Shown one piece after another: positions 48,117 to 56,043 of a stretch of DNA of 64,000 bases. The stretch comes from Roseibium sp. HPY-6 (GTDB taxonomy: Bacteria > Pseudomonadota > Alphaproteobacteria > Rhizobiales > Stappiaceae): positions 372,001-436,000 of the forward strand of contig NZ_JBEWCD010000002.1 of NCBI RefSeq assembly GCF_040530035.1. Direction: 5' to 3'. Below the pieces are notes generated by a model. The model was given only the letters and a program-made list of their open reading frames with translations. It searched no databases and was not told the origin of the DNA. Position 1 is the stretch's first letter. Every line of letters starts with the position of its first letter. The translations under genes were made by a program, and so were the position numbers.

Positions 48117-48503
48117 ATGGTTGAACACGGAGTATTCTACTGGAATGAACTGATGACCCGGGACACGGTAAAAGCCCGGGCGTTTTACGAAAATTGCCTC
48201 GGCTGGACATTTTCTGAGATGCCGATGGACGGCGGCGGAGTTTATGTCTTGGCAAGTCTCGGCGAAAATCCGGTCGCGGGCTTCTTTGCCATGGAAGGCT
48301 CCCATTTCGACGGTGTTCCCGAGCACTGGATGTCTTACATCGCTGTCGACAACGTCGACGAGCGTCTCGAACTTGCCGTTGCCCACGGCGGTGAGGTGAT
48401 GCGACCACCGTTCGACGTGCCGGGCATCGGACGGATTGCTATATTAAAGGATGTCGGTGGAGCTGTGCAGGGATGGATGACACCGTCCGAAATGGCGACC
48501 TGA
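48117..48503 (+). CDS. VOC family protein (glyoxalase/bleomycin resistance fold)
   Basis: Vicinal-oxygen-chelate fold protein of 128 residues, starting at 48117 after GGAGGTCGCA. The phrases VFYWNELMTRDTVKARAFYENCLGWTFSEMP and VPEHWMSYIAVDNVDERLELAVAHGGEVMRPPFDVPGIGRIAILKDVGGAVQGWMTP are typical of the subgroup of small VOC proteins that resemble half of a glyoxalase and are often annotated as antibiotic-resistance or extradiol-dioxygenase-like. The canonical metal ligands (His/Glu) are not all clear, so enzymatic activity is uncertain. Function unknown. Confidence 0.85.
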   Translation: MVEHGVFYWNELMTRDTVKARAFYENCLGWTFSEMPMDGGGVYVLASLGENPVAGFFAMEGSHFDGVPEHWMSYIAVDNVDERLELAVAHGGEVMRPPFDVPGIGRIAILKDVGGAVQGWMTPSEMAT

Positions 48504-48533
48504 TGCGCGCAAGAACCCGCATTCAAACAAACA

Positions 48534-48565
48534 AAGCCGGTTCCTTGCGGAACCGGCTTCTGTTT
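48534..48565. terminator. bidirectional terminator between the VOC gene and a small ORF
   Basis: AAGCCGGTTCC, loop TTGC, GGAACCGGCTT. The plus strand continues CTGTTTGG; the minus strand continues TGTTTGTTTG. It can end both converging transcripts. Confidence 0.8.
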
Positions 48566-48568
48566 GGC

Positions 48569-48661
48569 CTAGTAGACCAGCCCCGATGTGGCTGACACGT
48601 AAAAAATCAGACCAATCGATATTGCTGGTAGGCTTGCCGAATAGGCAAGTGTCCTCAGCAT
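48569..48661 (-). CDS. 30-residue single-span membrane peptide
   Basis: Very short frame with a strong ribosome binding site (AAGGAGCAGGAC directly before the ATG at 48661). The product starts MLRTLAYSAS and contains a hydrophobic stretch (LPAISIGLIFYVSA) long enough for one membrane helix, ending in GLVY. The stop is followed immediately by a hairpin with a T-rich tail on this strand. Start signal, hydrophobic peptide and terminator together make it a credible small membrane protein gene. No family recognised; expression is unproven. Confidence 0.5.
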   Translation of the reverse strand: MLRTLAYSASLPAISIGLIFYVSATSGLVY

Positions 48662-48799
48662 GTCCTGCTCCTTTGCAAAACGATCACTTTGAACTGCTGC
48701 TCTCCCCGGCTTTTGTTGCCAGTCGGTAAAGAGGTGACAGTCCGGAATACTCCCCCTGCTGCAACCAAATGTGGTGTCACAGGGGGCAATATCCAGATC

Positions 48800-49708
48800 T
48801 CAGGTTCTCAAAAAAATGTGTGCGGCAAGTGTAAAATCCGTGAGCCCGGTTCTCTTGCTCGGATAGAAAAGGGTCCTCTGCCCGTAATACCGGCGACCGG
48901 CCTTGTTTCCCCGGGCAAGCTCCGACAGGTCGGCGGCCCATTCGAGCTCGGCTCGCGGCGGGTCTGACAAGTCTGACGTGAAGAGGCGCACGTCTTCCAG
49001 AAGCTCTGAGGAAAGACTTGCTGTTGTATCGAGAATGTCGACGTGACAACCGGCGGCGGGATCAAGATATGTCAGCGCGTGAAACGTGCCGGTGTTGATG
49101 TCCGGACCGGCAATACAGATCATGTCGGCACCTTCCTGAGCAGCATGGATTTCTGTCGTCTCGCCAAGATGCACATTGGAAAGTGCAGGTTGCGCTGCGG
49201 CCTTCTTCCGCACCTCCTTTGAGGTGCCAGCGAAAAGGACCGACGTCAGGTTACGCGCGGTGGCATAGGCGGCGAGCACCCTGGGAAGACGCGGATTGTT
49301 GCCGATCACCAGAAGCCGCGATGTGTCCTCACGCGCCAGATAAGACATCGCCAACGCATGCGTGCCCGCCATGCGCCATGTTCCCAGACGCATTCCGTCG
49401 ATCAGGGCGATTGGCTGTGCGCCGGTTCCGGAGAAAAGAATATAGAGGTTCGACGAGACACCTCCGTTTTCGGGCAGGTCGAGCGCCAGACTGCAGCCGA
49501 CATATCCGCGTTCCACGTCATTCTGGGCGGAAAAGTCTGTCCATGCCGGTTGCACGGCAAGATTGCCTGACAGGCCTTTCAGCCGGGTTATGTCGTAATC
49601 AGGGCACGTAGGAGCAACGGTGTTCGACCGGTAAGCGCGGCGGAGCGTTTCAAGAACGTCCCTGTCTTCCAGACAGGCATCAATCTCGTCGCTGGAGATA
49701 ATCCGCAT
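48800..49708 (-). CDS. ornithine cyclodeaminase / mu-crystallin family protein
   Basis: NAD(P)-binding enzyme of the OCD/mu-crystallin superfamily, 302 residues. The substrate domain lies N-terminal (ALDLPENGGVSSNLYILFSGTGAQPIALIDGMRLGTWRMAGTHALAM, matching the family's lysine/arginine-containing core). The Rossmann part follows (LLVIGNNPRLPRVLAAYATARNLTSVLFAG; the usual GxGxxG is altered to GNNPRL). D-x-x-A-x-C (DMICIAGPD) and a C-terminal dimer segment are present. The altered glycine motif suggests a divergent member. It could be a ketimine reductase, alanine dehydrogenase or ornithine cyclodeaminase; substrate not predicted. It is last in the sppA-ihfB-lapA run, 13 bp after lapA. Confidence 0.8.
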   Translation of the reverse strand: MRIISSDEIDACLEDRDVLETLRRAYRSNTVAPTCPDYDITRLKGLSGNLAVQPAWTDFSAQNDVERGYVGCSLALDLPENGGVSSNLYILFSGTGAQPIALIDGMRLGTWRMAGTHALAMSYLAREDTSRLLVIGNNPRLPRVLAAYATARNLTSVLFAGTSKEVRKKAAAQPALSNVHLGETTEIHAAQEGADMICIAGPDINTGTFHALTYLDPAAGCHVDILDTTASLSSELLEDVRLFTSDLSDPPRAELEWAADLSELARGNKAGRRYYGQRTLFYPSKRTGLTDFTLAAHIFLRT

Positions 49709-49721
49709 GCGCGATTTGCGC

Positions 49722-50087
49722 CTAGGCTGCCGAACGCTTGTCCGGTCCCGGCAGTCCCTTGGTGTTCGCGGCCGGTTGGGTTGCGCTGGTCATTTCACGC
49801 AGCTGATCGGCTTCTTTGTGCCACATGTCAGCTTCCCGGCGCTTCAGACGTGCTTCCTTGCGCCAGCGCCCCTGCTTGGCCCAGGCGCCCAGACCGCCAA
49901 CGACAATGCCGACGGCGAGGCTCGCAAAGATCACCCAGAAAAGCGGGATATCGGTGATCGTCAACCGCGGATCCTGGGGATCGAATGGATTGAGGGAGAG
50001 ATTGACCGTATGCCTGTTGGCGACGGAAAGAGGAACCAGAACCACCGCGATTGCGAATAGGATCACATTCTTGATGAAACGGGTCAC
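49722..50087 (-). CDS. lapA: LapA domain (DUF1049) membrane protein
   Basis: A 121-residue inner-membrane protein with two membrane helices (about 5-24 and 46-68) and a cytoplasmic C-terminal coiled-coil segment (KQGRWRKEARLKRREADMWHKEADQLREM). This is the layout of LapA, which with LapB helps control lipopolysaccharide synthesis through FtsH and LpxC in enterics. LapB is not encoded here, and in alphaproteobacteria the role of LapA homologues is not established. It follows ihfB by 63 bp in the same direction, a position seen widely in the group. Confidence 0.85.
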   Translation of the reverse strand: MTRFIKNVILFAIAVVLVPLSVANRHTVNLSLNPFDPQDPRLTITDIPLFWVIFASLAVGIVVGGLGAWAKQGRWRKEARLKRREADMWHKEADQLREMTSATQPAANTKGLPGPDKRSAA

Positions 50088-50150
50088 TGCGCTCTCCCGG
50101 CGGTTTCAGGTCAAAATTCGATTTTGGACAGGCGAACGGGCGACCTCTTG

Positions 50151-50450
50151 TCAGTCGTCGCCGTGATCGACACCATCGTTCAGACGTATACGCATTTCTT
50201 TGCCGGTTTTGAAGAAGGGAACGTGTTTCTCATCCACTTCCACCTTCTGGCCGGTACGGGGATTGCGCCCGACACGTGCAGGCCGGTTCTTCACGGAAAA
50301 TGCACCGAAACCGCGCAATTCAACCCGGTCCCCGCGCATCAGGGCCTCGGTAATCTCATCCAGGATCGCATTGACAATGTTCTCGACGTCTCGCTGGTAG
50401 AGATGCGGATTCTGTTCTGCGATATGCTGAACCAGCTCAGATTTGATCAT
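50151..50450 (-). CDS. ihfB: integration host factor subunit beta
   Basis: DNA-bending architectural protein; the partner alpha subunit is encoded elsewhere. The 99 residues begin [30 protein letters not shown] and carry the beta-arm region [26 protein letters not shown] with the intercalating proline. The C-terminus is slightly longer and acidic (NDGVDHGDD). A GAGGGGG ribosome binding site lies upstream. IHF assists sigma-54 promoters by bending DNA between activator and polymerase, so it could serve the hcp promoter in this same window. It lies 15 bp after sppA. Confidence 0.96.
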   Translation of the reverse strand: MIKSELVQHIAEQNPHLYQRDVENIVNAILDEITEALMRGDRVELRGFGAFSVKNRPARVGRNPRTGQKVEVDEKHVPFFKTGKEMRIRLNDGVDHGDD

Positions 50451-50465
50451 GGAGAGCCCCCTCGC

Positions 50466-51452
50466 TTACGGTTTTTGTTCTGCCGCGTCAGAAGCCTGCC
50501 AAACGGATACGAGCCCGTCAAGCGTAAGGCCTCGAGGAATCAGCCCCTTAGCGTCATTTAGCGGGTTTATGACAGCTGATCCGATACCTTTTCCCAATTC
50601 CCGGGAAACACGGGACGAAAACGGCAGCTCTTCAAGGTTTTCGTTTGTCGTCCATGTGACGACCGGCAGGTCCTTGGCAACGCCCTTTTCCGTCTCCAGC
50701 CATGCAACGGCGGTATCCTCCCCCCCAATTGCATCTATGAGCTTGTTTTCCAGCGCGCTGTGCCCTGTCAGGATGCGCCCGTTGGCGAGTTCGCGTGCTG
50801 TTGCTGGTTCGAGCTGGCGCCGCTCGGCAACCAGTCCGACAAACCAGTTGTAGGAATCGTTCACGAGAGATTGCAGCATCGCGCGCGCCTGAGGCGTGGT
50901 CGCGGAATAAAAGTCCGGCTCAGCCTTGAGAGGTGCGCTTTTAACCGCTTCCATCTGAACACCAACCGTCTCCAGCAGCTTCTCAAGATTACCGAACTGG
51001 AACAGGACACCGATTGAACCGGTGATGGTGTTGTAGCGGGCGACGATGTGATCGGAGGCGAGAGCCACCATGTAGCCAGCCGAGGTTCCCACCGTACGGA
51101 TTTCGGCGACGACCGGCTTTTTCTCGGCCAGTTCCCGCAAGGCCTGATAAAGCGCTTCGCCGCCCGTGGTGCTGCCGCCTGGTGAATTGATGGAGATGAC
51201 GACGCCTTTGACCGCGTCCGCCTTGGCGATCTTCTCGATCATCTTGAGCGTCTTGCGGTTCTCGACAATCACTCCTTCGACGGGGATGCGCGCAATGTGG
51301 GCAGAGCGTTTGGAGAGCCCGGAGACACCGGACGCATAGGCCAGTCCGGCAATGAGAGCTGCCGCAATTACCAAAAACGTCGCTGCACGCCAGAAAGTCA
51401 CTTTACGCCGCAATCTTCGTCTATCCACCAGCGCGTCAACGTCTACAGGCAT
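50466..51452 (-). CDS. sppA: signal peptide peptidase SppA
   Basis: Membrane-bound serine protease that degrades cleaved signal peptides in the periplasm. The 328 residues hold one N-terminal membrane segment (about 20-42), then the ClpP-like fold with INSPGGST, the nucleophile Ser124 in GTSAGYM and the general-base Lys176 in KSAPLK; the 52-residue spacing fits the short, half-length SppA seen in Bacillus. TGSIGVLFQF is another family motif. It heads the sppA-ihfB-lapA-OCD run on the minus strand. Confidence 0.94.
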   Translation of the reverse strand: MPVDVDALVDRRRLRRKVTFWRAATFLVIAAALIAGLAYASGVSGLSKRSAHIARIPVEGVIVENRKTLKMIEKIAKADAVKGVVISINSPGGSTTGGEALYQALRELAEKKPVVAEIRTVGTSAGYMVALASDHIVARYNTITGSIGVLFQFGNLEKLLETVGVQMEAVKSAPLKAEPDFYSATTPQARAMLQSLVNDSYNWFVGLVAERRQLEPATARELANGRILTGHSALENKLIDAIGGEDTAVAWLETEKGVAKDLPVVTWTTNENLEELPFSSRVSRELGKGIGSAVINPLNDAKGLIPRGLTLDGLVSVWQASDAAEQKP

Positions 51453-51603
51453 GAACAGGTCGCTCCGATCAAGATCTTATGAAAACCAATAACCTACATA
51501 GGGTGAGTGTTGGGAAAATTGCAATCGCTTATCCGACTTTGGCATCAGATTGCGGCAGATTAGGGCAGGCAGCCGGAAAAAGTGGCGCCAACAGGTCCCA
51601 AAC

Positions 51604-52851
51604 TCATTCTGAAATCGAGACCAGGAAAGCAACCCAGGCGTAACAGACAGCCAAGGAAACGACAGTGACCGGCAAGACGTAACGCGTGAACTGCCAGAAC
51701 TGAAACGGCGTGACACCGTGTTTTTCGCTCTGCTGAACAATGATCACGTTGCTGGCCGCACTCAGGATGAAGAGATTTCCGGCGAGTGTCGAAATTCCGG
51801 ACAGCAACATCAGTGTAGGTGTGTCGTGGCCCTCCAGCAGGTTCAGATAGATCTCCACGAGCGGAACGTTTGAGAACACCTGACTGCCGAAAAATGCGAT
51901 GGAAGTGACCAGCAAAGGTTCTCCAAGCTGATCATGCCAGGGGCTGAGCCATTCCTGCAGCGCACCGGATTTCAGCACCGCCCCGGTCACGATGAACATC
52001 GCCACGAAGAATATCAGCGTATGCCAGTCGACCTCTTTGACCAGCTGAAGCCGGTTTGAGGAAAACAGAAAGAGGGGAACCGCCGCAATCAGGCTGAGTG
52101 CACCGAGCGGCAGATCGGGCAGCCAATCGCTTTCATGGGCAACGCTGTCCGTAATGACAAGAACGCACAAAAGCGCGGTGGCAAGCAAAGCTGGCCAGCG
52201 GCGGCTCGTCTGTTCGTCTGGCGCGACATGTTCCGGTGCGTCTCCCTTCGGCGTTTTCGAAAAACAATACCAGAACCAGAGGAGCGTAAAGGCCAGCGAG
52301 ATCAGGCCTGGAACGGCGAGCCATTCCAGAAAAACCCCGACCGGATTGTTGAAATGCCCGTCTGCGACAATCAGCAGATTCTGAGGGTTCCCCACCGGTG
52401 AAAACATGCTGCCGACTGTAACCGAGACACAAAGAGCAATCAGCGGCAGGGCTGCCGAAATGCCCAGGCTGGCGGCAATCGCAATCGCAATGGGTGTCCC
52501 GATGGCTGCCGCGGCATCGTTCGTCAGCACTGCTGAAACGGCAGTCACAAACAAGATAAAGAACAACAGGATTTGCGGAATAGACCGGTTTTCGGCACAG
52601 ATCCAGTTGCTTACCTTCAAAGAAATACCGGACGCGAAAAGGGCATGAGAGATGGCAAATACACCAAACAAATAGGCGATGACGTTCCAGTCGATTGCGT
52701 TTAAAGCTTCCGTAGGTGAAATATTTCCAGTAATCAGCAGAAATACGGCGCCTATTGTCATAATCATCCAGATTTTAAGCCAATCTGGCAGCCATTGTCT
52801 GATCGCAATCATGAAAAAAACAAATATAGATACAATTAGACTTAAAGGCAT
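51604..52851 (-). CDS. SLC13 / ArsB-NhaD-type anion permease
   Basis: Inner-membrane transporter of 415 residues with about eleven hydrophobic segments. TNDAAAAIGTPIAIAIAASLG and SPVGNPQNLLIV are the two pseudo-symmetric signature loops of the ion-transporter superfamily (ArsB/NhaD/CitM/DASS), including the Asn-Asp and Gly-Asn-Pro residues used for substrate and sodium. The second copy is SGISTLAGNLFILSAASNVIIV. Substrate could be a dicarboxylate, sulfate, arsenite or sodium; no ars or nha neighbours help. It is divergent from an MFS gene, with an inverted repeat in the shared gap. Confidence 0.85.
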   Translation of the reverse strand: MPLSLIVSIFVFFMIAIRQWLPDWLKIWMIMTIGAVFLLITGNISPTEALNAIDWNVIAYLFGVFAISHALFASGISLKVSNWICAENRSIPQILLFFILFVTAVSAVLTNDAAAAIGTPIAIAIAASLGISAALPLIALCVSVTVGSMFSPVGNPQNLLIVADGHFNNPVGVFLEWLAVPGLISLAFTLLWFWYCFSKTPKGDAPEHVAPDEQTSRRWPALLATALLCVLVITDSVAHESDWLPDLPLGALSLIAAVPLFLFSSNRLQLVKEVDWHTLIFFVAMFIVTGAVLKSGALQEWLSPWHDQLGEPLLVTSIAFFGSQVFSNVPLVEIYLNLLEGHDTPTLMLLSGISTLAGNLFILSAASNVIIVQQSEKHGVTPFQFWQFTRYVLPVTVVSLAVCYAWVAFLVSISE

Positions 52852-52897
52852 CTAATCAGTTCTCACGCAAATTCTGTTGAAAGACATTGTTATTCTA

Positions 52898-52917
52898 TTT
52901 TAAGGCGCATTAAAATC
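52898..52917. promoter_or_regulatory. inverted repeat in the SLC13-MFS divergent gap
   Basis: ATTTTAA, six bases, TTAAAAT: perfect 7-bp arms placed between two divergent transporter genes. It could be an operator for a shared regulator, or simply AT-rich promoter sequence. Confidence 0.3.
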
Positions 52918-52987
52918 CGAATTCCAGTTTCTGTTTGTGATACTTGTGAATCAAGTCGCAAACCCAAGGAACGCCGGGGCACAGGCC

Positions 52988-54217
52988 ATGCAGTTGAACA
53001 AACCGTTGCTGGGCGTGAATTTCTTCGCCGGAGACGTTGTCGGTGGTATCGGCCCCTACCTCGCGATCTATCTGCTTTCGCTTCAGCACTGGTCGCCGGG
53101 TGCGATTGGCTTCGCGCTTGCGGCCGGAAGCATTGCGACCGTCGTCATGCAGTCTCCGGCCGGGGCTATCGTTGATACGGTAAAATGGAAGCGCACGTTG
53201 CTGATCATATGTGCGATCGCCATTGCCACCAGCACCATCGGTATTCTGGCGTTCAACGACGCTTACGCGGTGTACACGGCCCAGATCCTGATCGGGTCCG
53301 CATCAGCGTTTCTCGGGCCACTTATTGCCGCTGTGACCCTGGGACTGGTCGGGCACGCCTATTTCACCAGACAGACCAGTGCAAACCAGGCCTGGAACCA
53401 CGCAGGCAACATGATCGCGGCGATGATCGCAGCCGTACTGGCGCTGACCTGGTCGGCTCTCGGCGTATTCTGGCTTGTGGCGGCGATGGCATGCGGCATG
53501 ATTTTCTGCGCGCTGCTGATCAACAAGGATGCAATCGATCACGATCTTGCCCGCGGCGGTGTCGGCGAAGAAAACACCGGCGCAAAATCTCCGGAAGGAA
53601 TCCTCAGTCTGTTTGAAGACCGGCGCTTGCTGGTCTTTGCCATCTGCATTTTCCTGTTTCACTCGGCCAATGCGTCCATGTTGCCGTTGGTCAGCCAGAA
53701 GCTGTCATCCAACAGTGATGCAGAGCACGGCGTCGCTTTTACGGCCGCCTGCGTGATTGCCGCGCAGCTTGTCATGATCGGCATGGCGATTTTCTGCGGC
53801 AAGAAGGCGGACGTGTGGGGCCGTAAACCACTGCTTCTGATCGCGTTTCTGGTCTTGCCGGTGCGCGGTATCCTGTTCAGCCAGTTCGACAATACCTACG
53901 CGCTTGTCGCGATCCAGGCGCTGGACGGTGTTGCAAACGGTATTTTTGCAATGGTCTTTCTGCTTGTGCTTGCCGACATCACGGCAGGGACAGGTCGCTT
54001 CAATTTCGCCCAGGGGGTTCTGGCAATGCTGATCGGGATAGGAGCGTCGCTCAGCAACATCGTTGCCGAGTATATTGTGCAGTTCACCAGCTATACCGTT
54101 GGGTTTTTAACCCTTGCTGCGACGGCGACGGTCGGCTTGATCATTTATGTCCTGTTCATGGAAGAAACGCTGGTTCGGGAGAAGCCGGACAGTCAGTCGG
54201 CTGCAGCCACAGAATAG
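52988..54217 (+). CDS. MFS transporter
   Basis: Major facilitator with twelve predicted membrane helices, 409 residues from the ATG at 52988 (MQLNKPLLGVNFFAGDVVGGIGPYLAIYLLS). A GTG at 52937 would add 17 residues that do not look like a transporter start; neither has a strong ribosome binding site. The GAIVDTVKWKR loop after helix 2 and KKADVWGRKPLLL in the second half are the A-motif equivalents. Drug or sugar specificity cannot be judged. A shared bidirectional terminator separates it from the FKBP gene. Confidence 0.87.
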   Translation: MQLNKPLLGVNFFAGDVVGGIGPYLAIYLLSLQHWSPGAIGFALAAGSIATVVMQSPAGAIVDTVKWKRTLLIICAIAIATSTIGILAFNDAYAVYTAQILIGSASAFLGPLIAAVTLGLVGHAYFTRQTSANQAWNHAGNMIAAMIAAVLALTWSALGVFWLVAAMACGMIFCALLINKDAIDHDLARGGVGEENTGAKSPEGILSLFEDRRLLVFAICIFLFHSANASMLPLVSQKLSSNSDAEHGVAFTAACVIAAQLVMIGMAIFCGKKADVWGRKPLLLIAFLVLPVRGILFSQFDNTYALVAIQALDGVANGIFAMVFLLVLADITAGTGRFNFAQGVLAMLIGIGASLSNIVAEYIVQFTSYTVGFLTLAATATVGLIIYVLFMEETLVREKPDSQSAAATE

Positions 54218-54241
54218 TCGGGCCTTTCCAGACCGTGCAGC

Positions 54242-54267
54242 AAAAACCCGCCGAAAGGCGGGTTTTT
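54242..54267. terminator. bidirectional terminator between the MFS and FKBP genes
   Basis: AAAAACCCGCC, loop GAAA, GGCGGGTTTTT: perfect 11-bp arms with T-runs in both directions. Confidence 0.9.
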
Positions 54268-54310
54268 AGGATCGTTTAGCGGCACACTAGTATGCCGGCT
54301 GTGGACCGGG

Positions 54311-54739
54311 TCAATTGATCCCGACCATCTGGATCTCAAATGTCAGGGCCTGACCTGCCAACGGGTGATTGGCGTCCAGTACGACCTCGTCATCGGAAAA
54401 CTCAACGACGGTCACACTCATGACGCCACCGTTTTCCGTCTGCGCCTGAAGCTGCAATCCGATCTCAAGGGGAACACTGTCTGGAATATTCGCGCGCGGC
54501 ACCGATTGTCTGGCCTCGAGATTGATCGGCCCGTAAGCGTTCTCCGCTTCAACACGAACGGTCTTTTCGTCGCCGACTTTCATGCCCGGGATTGCCTGGT
54601 CGAGACCCGGAATGATCTGGCCGGACCCGACGGTGAACTCAAGCGGTTCCCGTCCTTCGGACGAGTCGAAGACGGAGCCGTCATCCAGCGTTCCCTTGTA
54701 GTGAAGACGAACCGTGTCACCGGCCTTGGCTTCGGTCAT
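54311..54739 (-). CDS. FKBP-type peptidyl-prolyl isomerase (SlyD-like)
   Basis: Cytoplasmic prolyl isomerase/chaperone of 142 residues. VRLHYKGTLDDGSVFDSSEGREPLEFTVGSGQIIPGLDQAIPGMKVGDEKTV is the split FKBP domain, and the insert-in-flap domain with AENAYGPINLEARQSVPRANIP lies in between, then DANHPLAGQALTFEIQMV. The His-rich metal-binding tail of enteric SlyD is absent. The start is taken at 54739, where the family domain begins; in-frame starts at 54805 and 54814 would add a basic leader without a ribosome binding site. Single-gene unit. Confidence 0.88.
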   Translation of the reverse strand: MTEAKAGDTVRLHYKGTLDDGSVFDSSEGREPLEFTVGSGQIIPGLDQAIPGMKVGDEKTVRVEAENAYGPINLEARQSVPRANIPDSVPLEIGLQLQAQTENGGVMSVTVVEFSDDEVVLDANHPLAGQALTFEIQMVGIN

Positions 54740-54909
54740 TGTGCGTTTCGCAGTTCTGTTTTGAGTTGCATTTTGAGGCCGCGGCGGGATGCGGATGCTC
54801 GACATGAGGGGCACCGTAAAGCACGAAGCAAATTTGTAAAGCTTGCAAGATTTACGGTAGTCACAAGACTAAGACGGGGCAAATTCAGTCCGGTTGCCGG
54901 TTCCGTGGT

Positions 54910-54944
54910 CATGACAACAAACCCGGCCGCTTGGGACCGGGTTT
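54910..54944 (-). terminator. terminator of the ABC transporter operon
   Basis: On the minus strand AAACCCGG, 10-base loop, CCGGGTTT followed by GTTGT, 23 bases past the substrate-binding protein stop. Confidence 0.7.
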
Positions 54945-54966
54945 GCCGGGGTCATCCATGCTTGGA

Positions 54967-56007
54967 TCACCGCGCGGGAAGCGGGATCCATTCGGCGACA
55001 GAAACGTCCGCGTGCTGGAACTGGGGCATCTTTTCGCCGAGATCCTCCATGTTGCGCACGTCCTGTTCGTTGAGGAAGTCCTGCGTGATCAGGGTCGGCG
55101 GAACGATCACCTGCTTTCCGGGGTCTTCACCGGCCAGCATCAGGGCAAGCGTGCGAACGCTTACCTCGCCGACCACGGCCGGGTTGGTGGCAACGGTCGC
55201 CGCCCAGGCGGAGTCCGGCTCGCGCATGGCGGAAATGTCGGCCGTTGAAACGTCGGCGGAATAGATCTTGATGTCCTGGTTCAGTCCGGCCTCGTCAACC
55301 GCGATCTTGACGCCTTTTGCGAATTCGTCATACGGCGCGAACACGACATTGATGGTCGGGTTTGCCTGAAGCACCGAACGTGCCTGGTTGGCGACGGAAT
55401 TGGCAATCGGATTGTCCAGCGTGCCGAACATGGCCGCTTCCTTGATGCCCGGATTGTCGCCTTTCACTTCCTTCCAGGCCTTGTCACGGCGGTCGAGCGG
55501 TGCAATGCCCGGAACGTAGACGTACCCGGCGGTGAAGGAGGTGCCGTTGTCCTTGATTGCCTGTTCGAGCGCCATTTTTCCAAGCAGATAATCCGATTGT
55601 TCCACCTGTGGGATGGCGTCATTCTCGACATTCACATCAAAAGCGACGACCTTGATGCCTGCATCAACTGCGCGCTGTGCGGCCGGTTTCATGGATTCGG
55701 TCAGGCCATGCTGGATCACGATGCCATCGACGCCAAGGGCAATCGCCTGATCCACCATGTCTGCCTGAAGCGCCGCGTCCTGGCGGCTGTCGAAGACACG
55801 CAGATCCACGCCAAGCGCCTCAGCCTGCTTTTCGACGCCCGACAGATAGGACTGGAAGAAGTCACCGGTCGACAGATAGCGCACGAGCGCGATCTTGACG
55901 TCCTCGGGCTTGTCGAAGGGCGCTGGCATGTCCGCTGCAAGTGCACCGCCGCCTCCAAGACCAATTCCGGCTGCAAGAGCCAGTTTCATGAATTCACGTC
56001 TGAACAT
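54967..56007 (-). CDS. sugar ABC transporter substrate-binding protein (ribose type)
   Basis: Periplasmic binding protein of the Peripla_BP_4 (RbsB-like) family, 346 residues. The start at 56007 follows GGGAGGAAACA. The leader MFRREFMKLALAAGIGLGGGGALA has a twin-arginine-like RREFMK motif, so Tat export is possible. The mature part has the usual two-lobe signs: VDLRVFDSRQDAALQADMVDQAIALGVDGIVIQ, VVAFDVNVEN and NVVFAPYDEFAKGVKIAVDEAG. Its operon encodes permease and ATPase and faces mtnK-mtnA, so the ligand is probably 5-methylthioribose, 5-deoxyribose or a related pentose derivative (inference from context). Confidence 0.9.
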   Translation of the reverse strand: MFRREFMKLALAAGIGLGGGGALAADMPAPFDKPEDVKIALVRYLSTGDFFQSYLSGVEKQAEALGVDLRVFDSRQDAALQADMVDQAIALGVDGIVIQHGLTESMKPAAQRAVDAGIKVVAFDVNVENDAIPQVEQSDYLLGKMALEQAIKDNGTSFTAGYVYVPGIAPLDRRDKAWKEVKGDNPGIKEAAMFGTLDNPIANSVANQARSVLQANPTINVVFAPYDEFAKGVKIAVDEAGLNQDIKIYSADVSTADISAMREPDSAWAATVATNPAVVGEVSVRTLALMLAGEDPGKQVIVPPTLITQDFLNEQDVRNMEDLGEKMPQFQHADVSVAEWIPLPAR

Positions 56008-56043
56008 ATTGTTTCCTCCCAATATGAGCGGCGCCTTCAGGCG

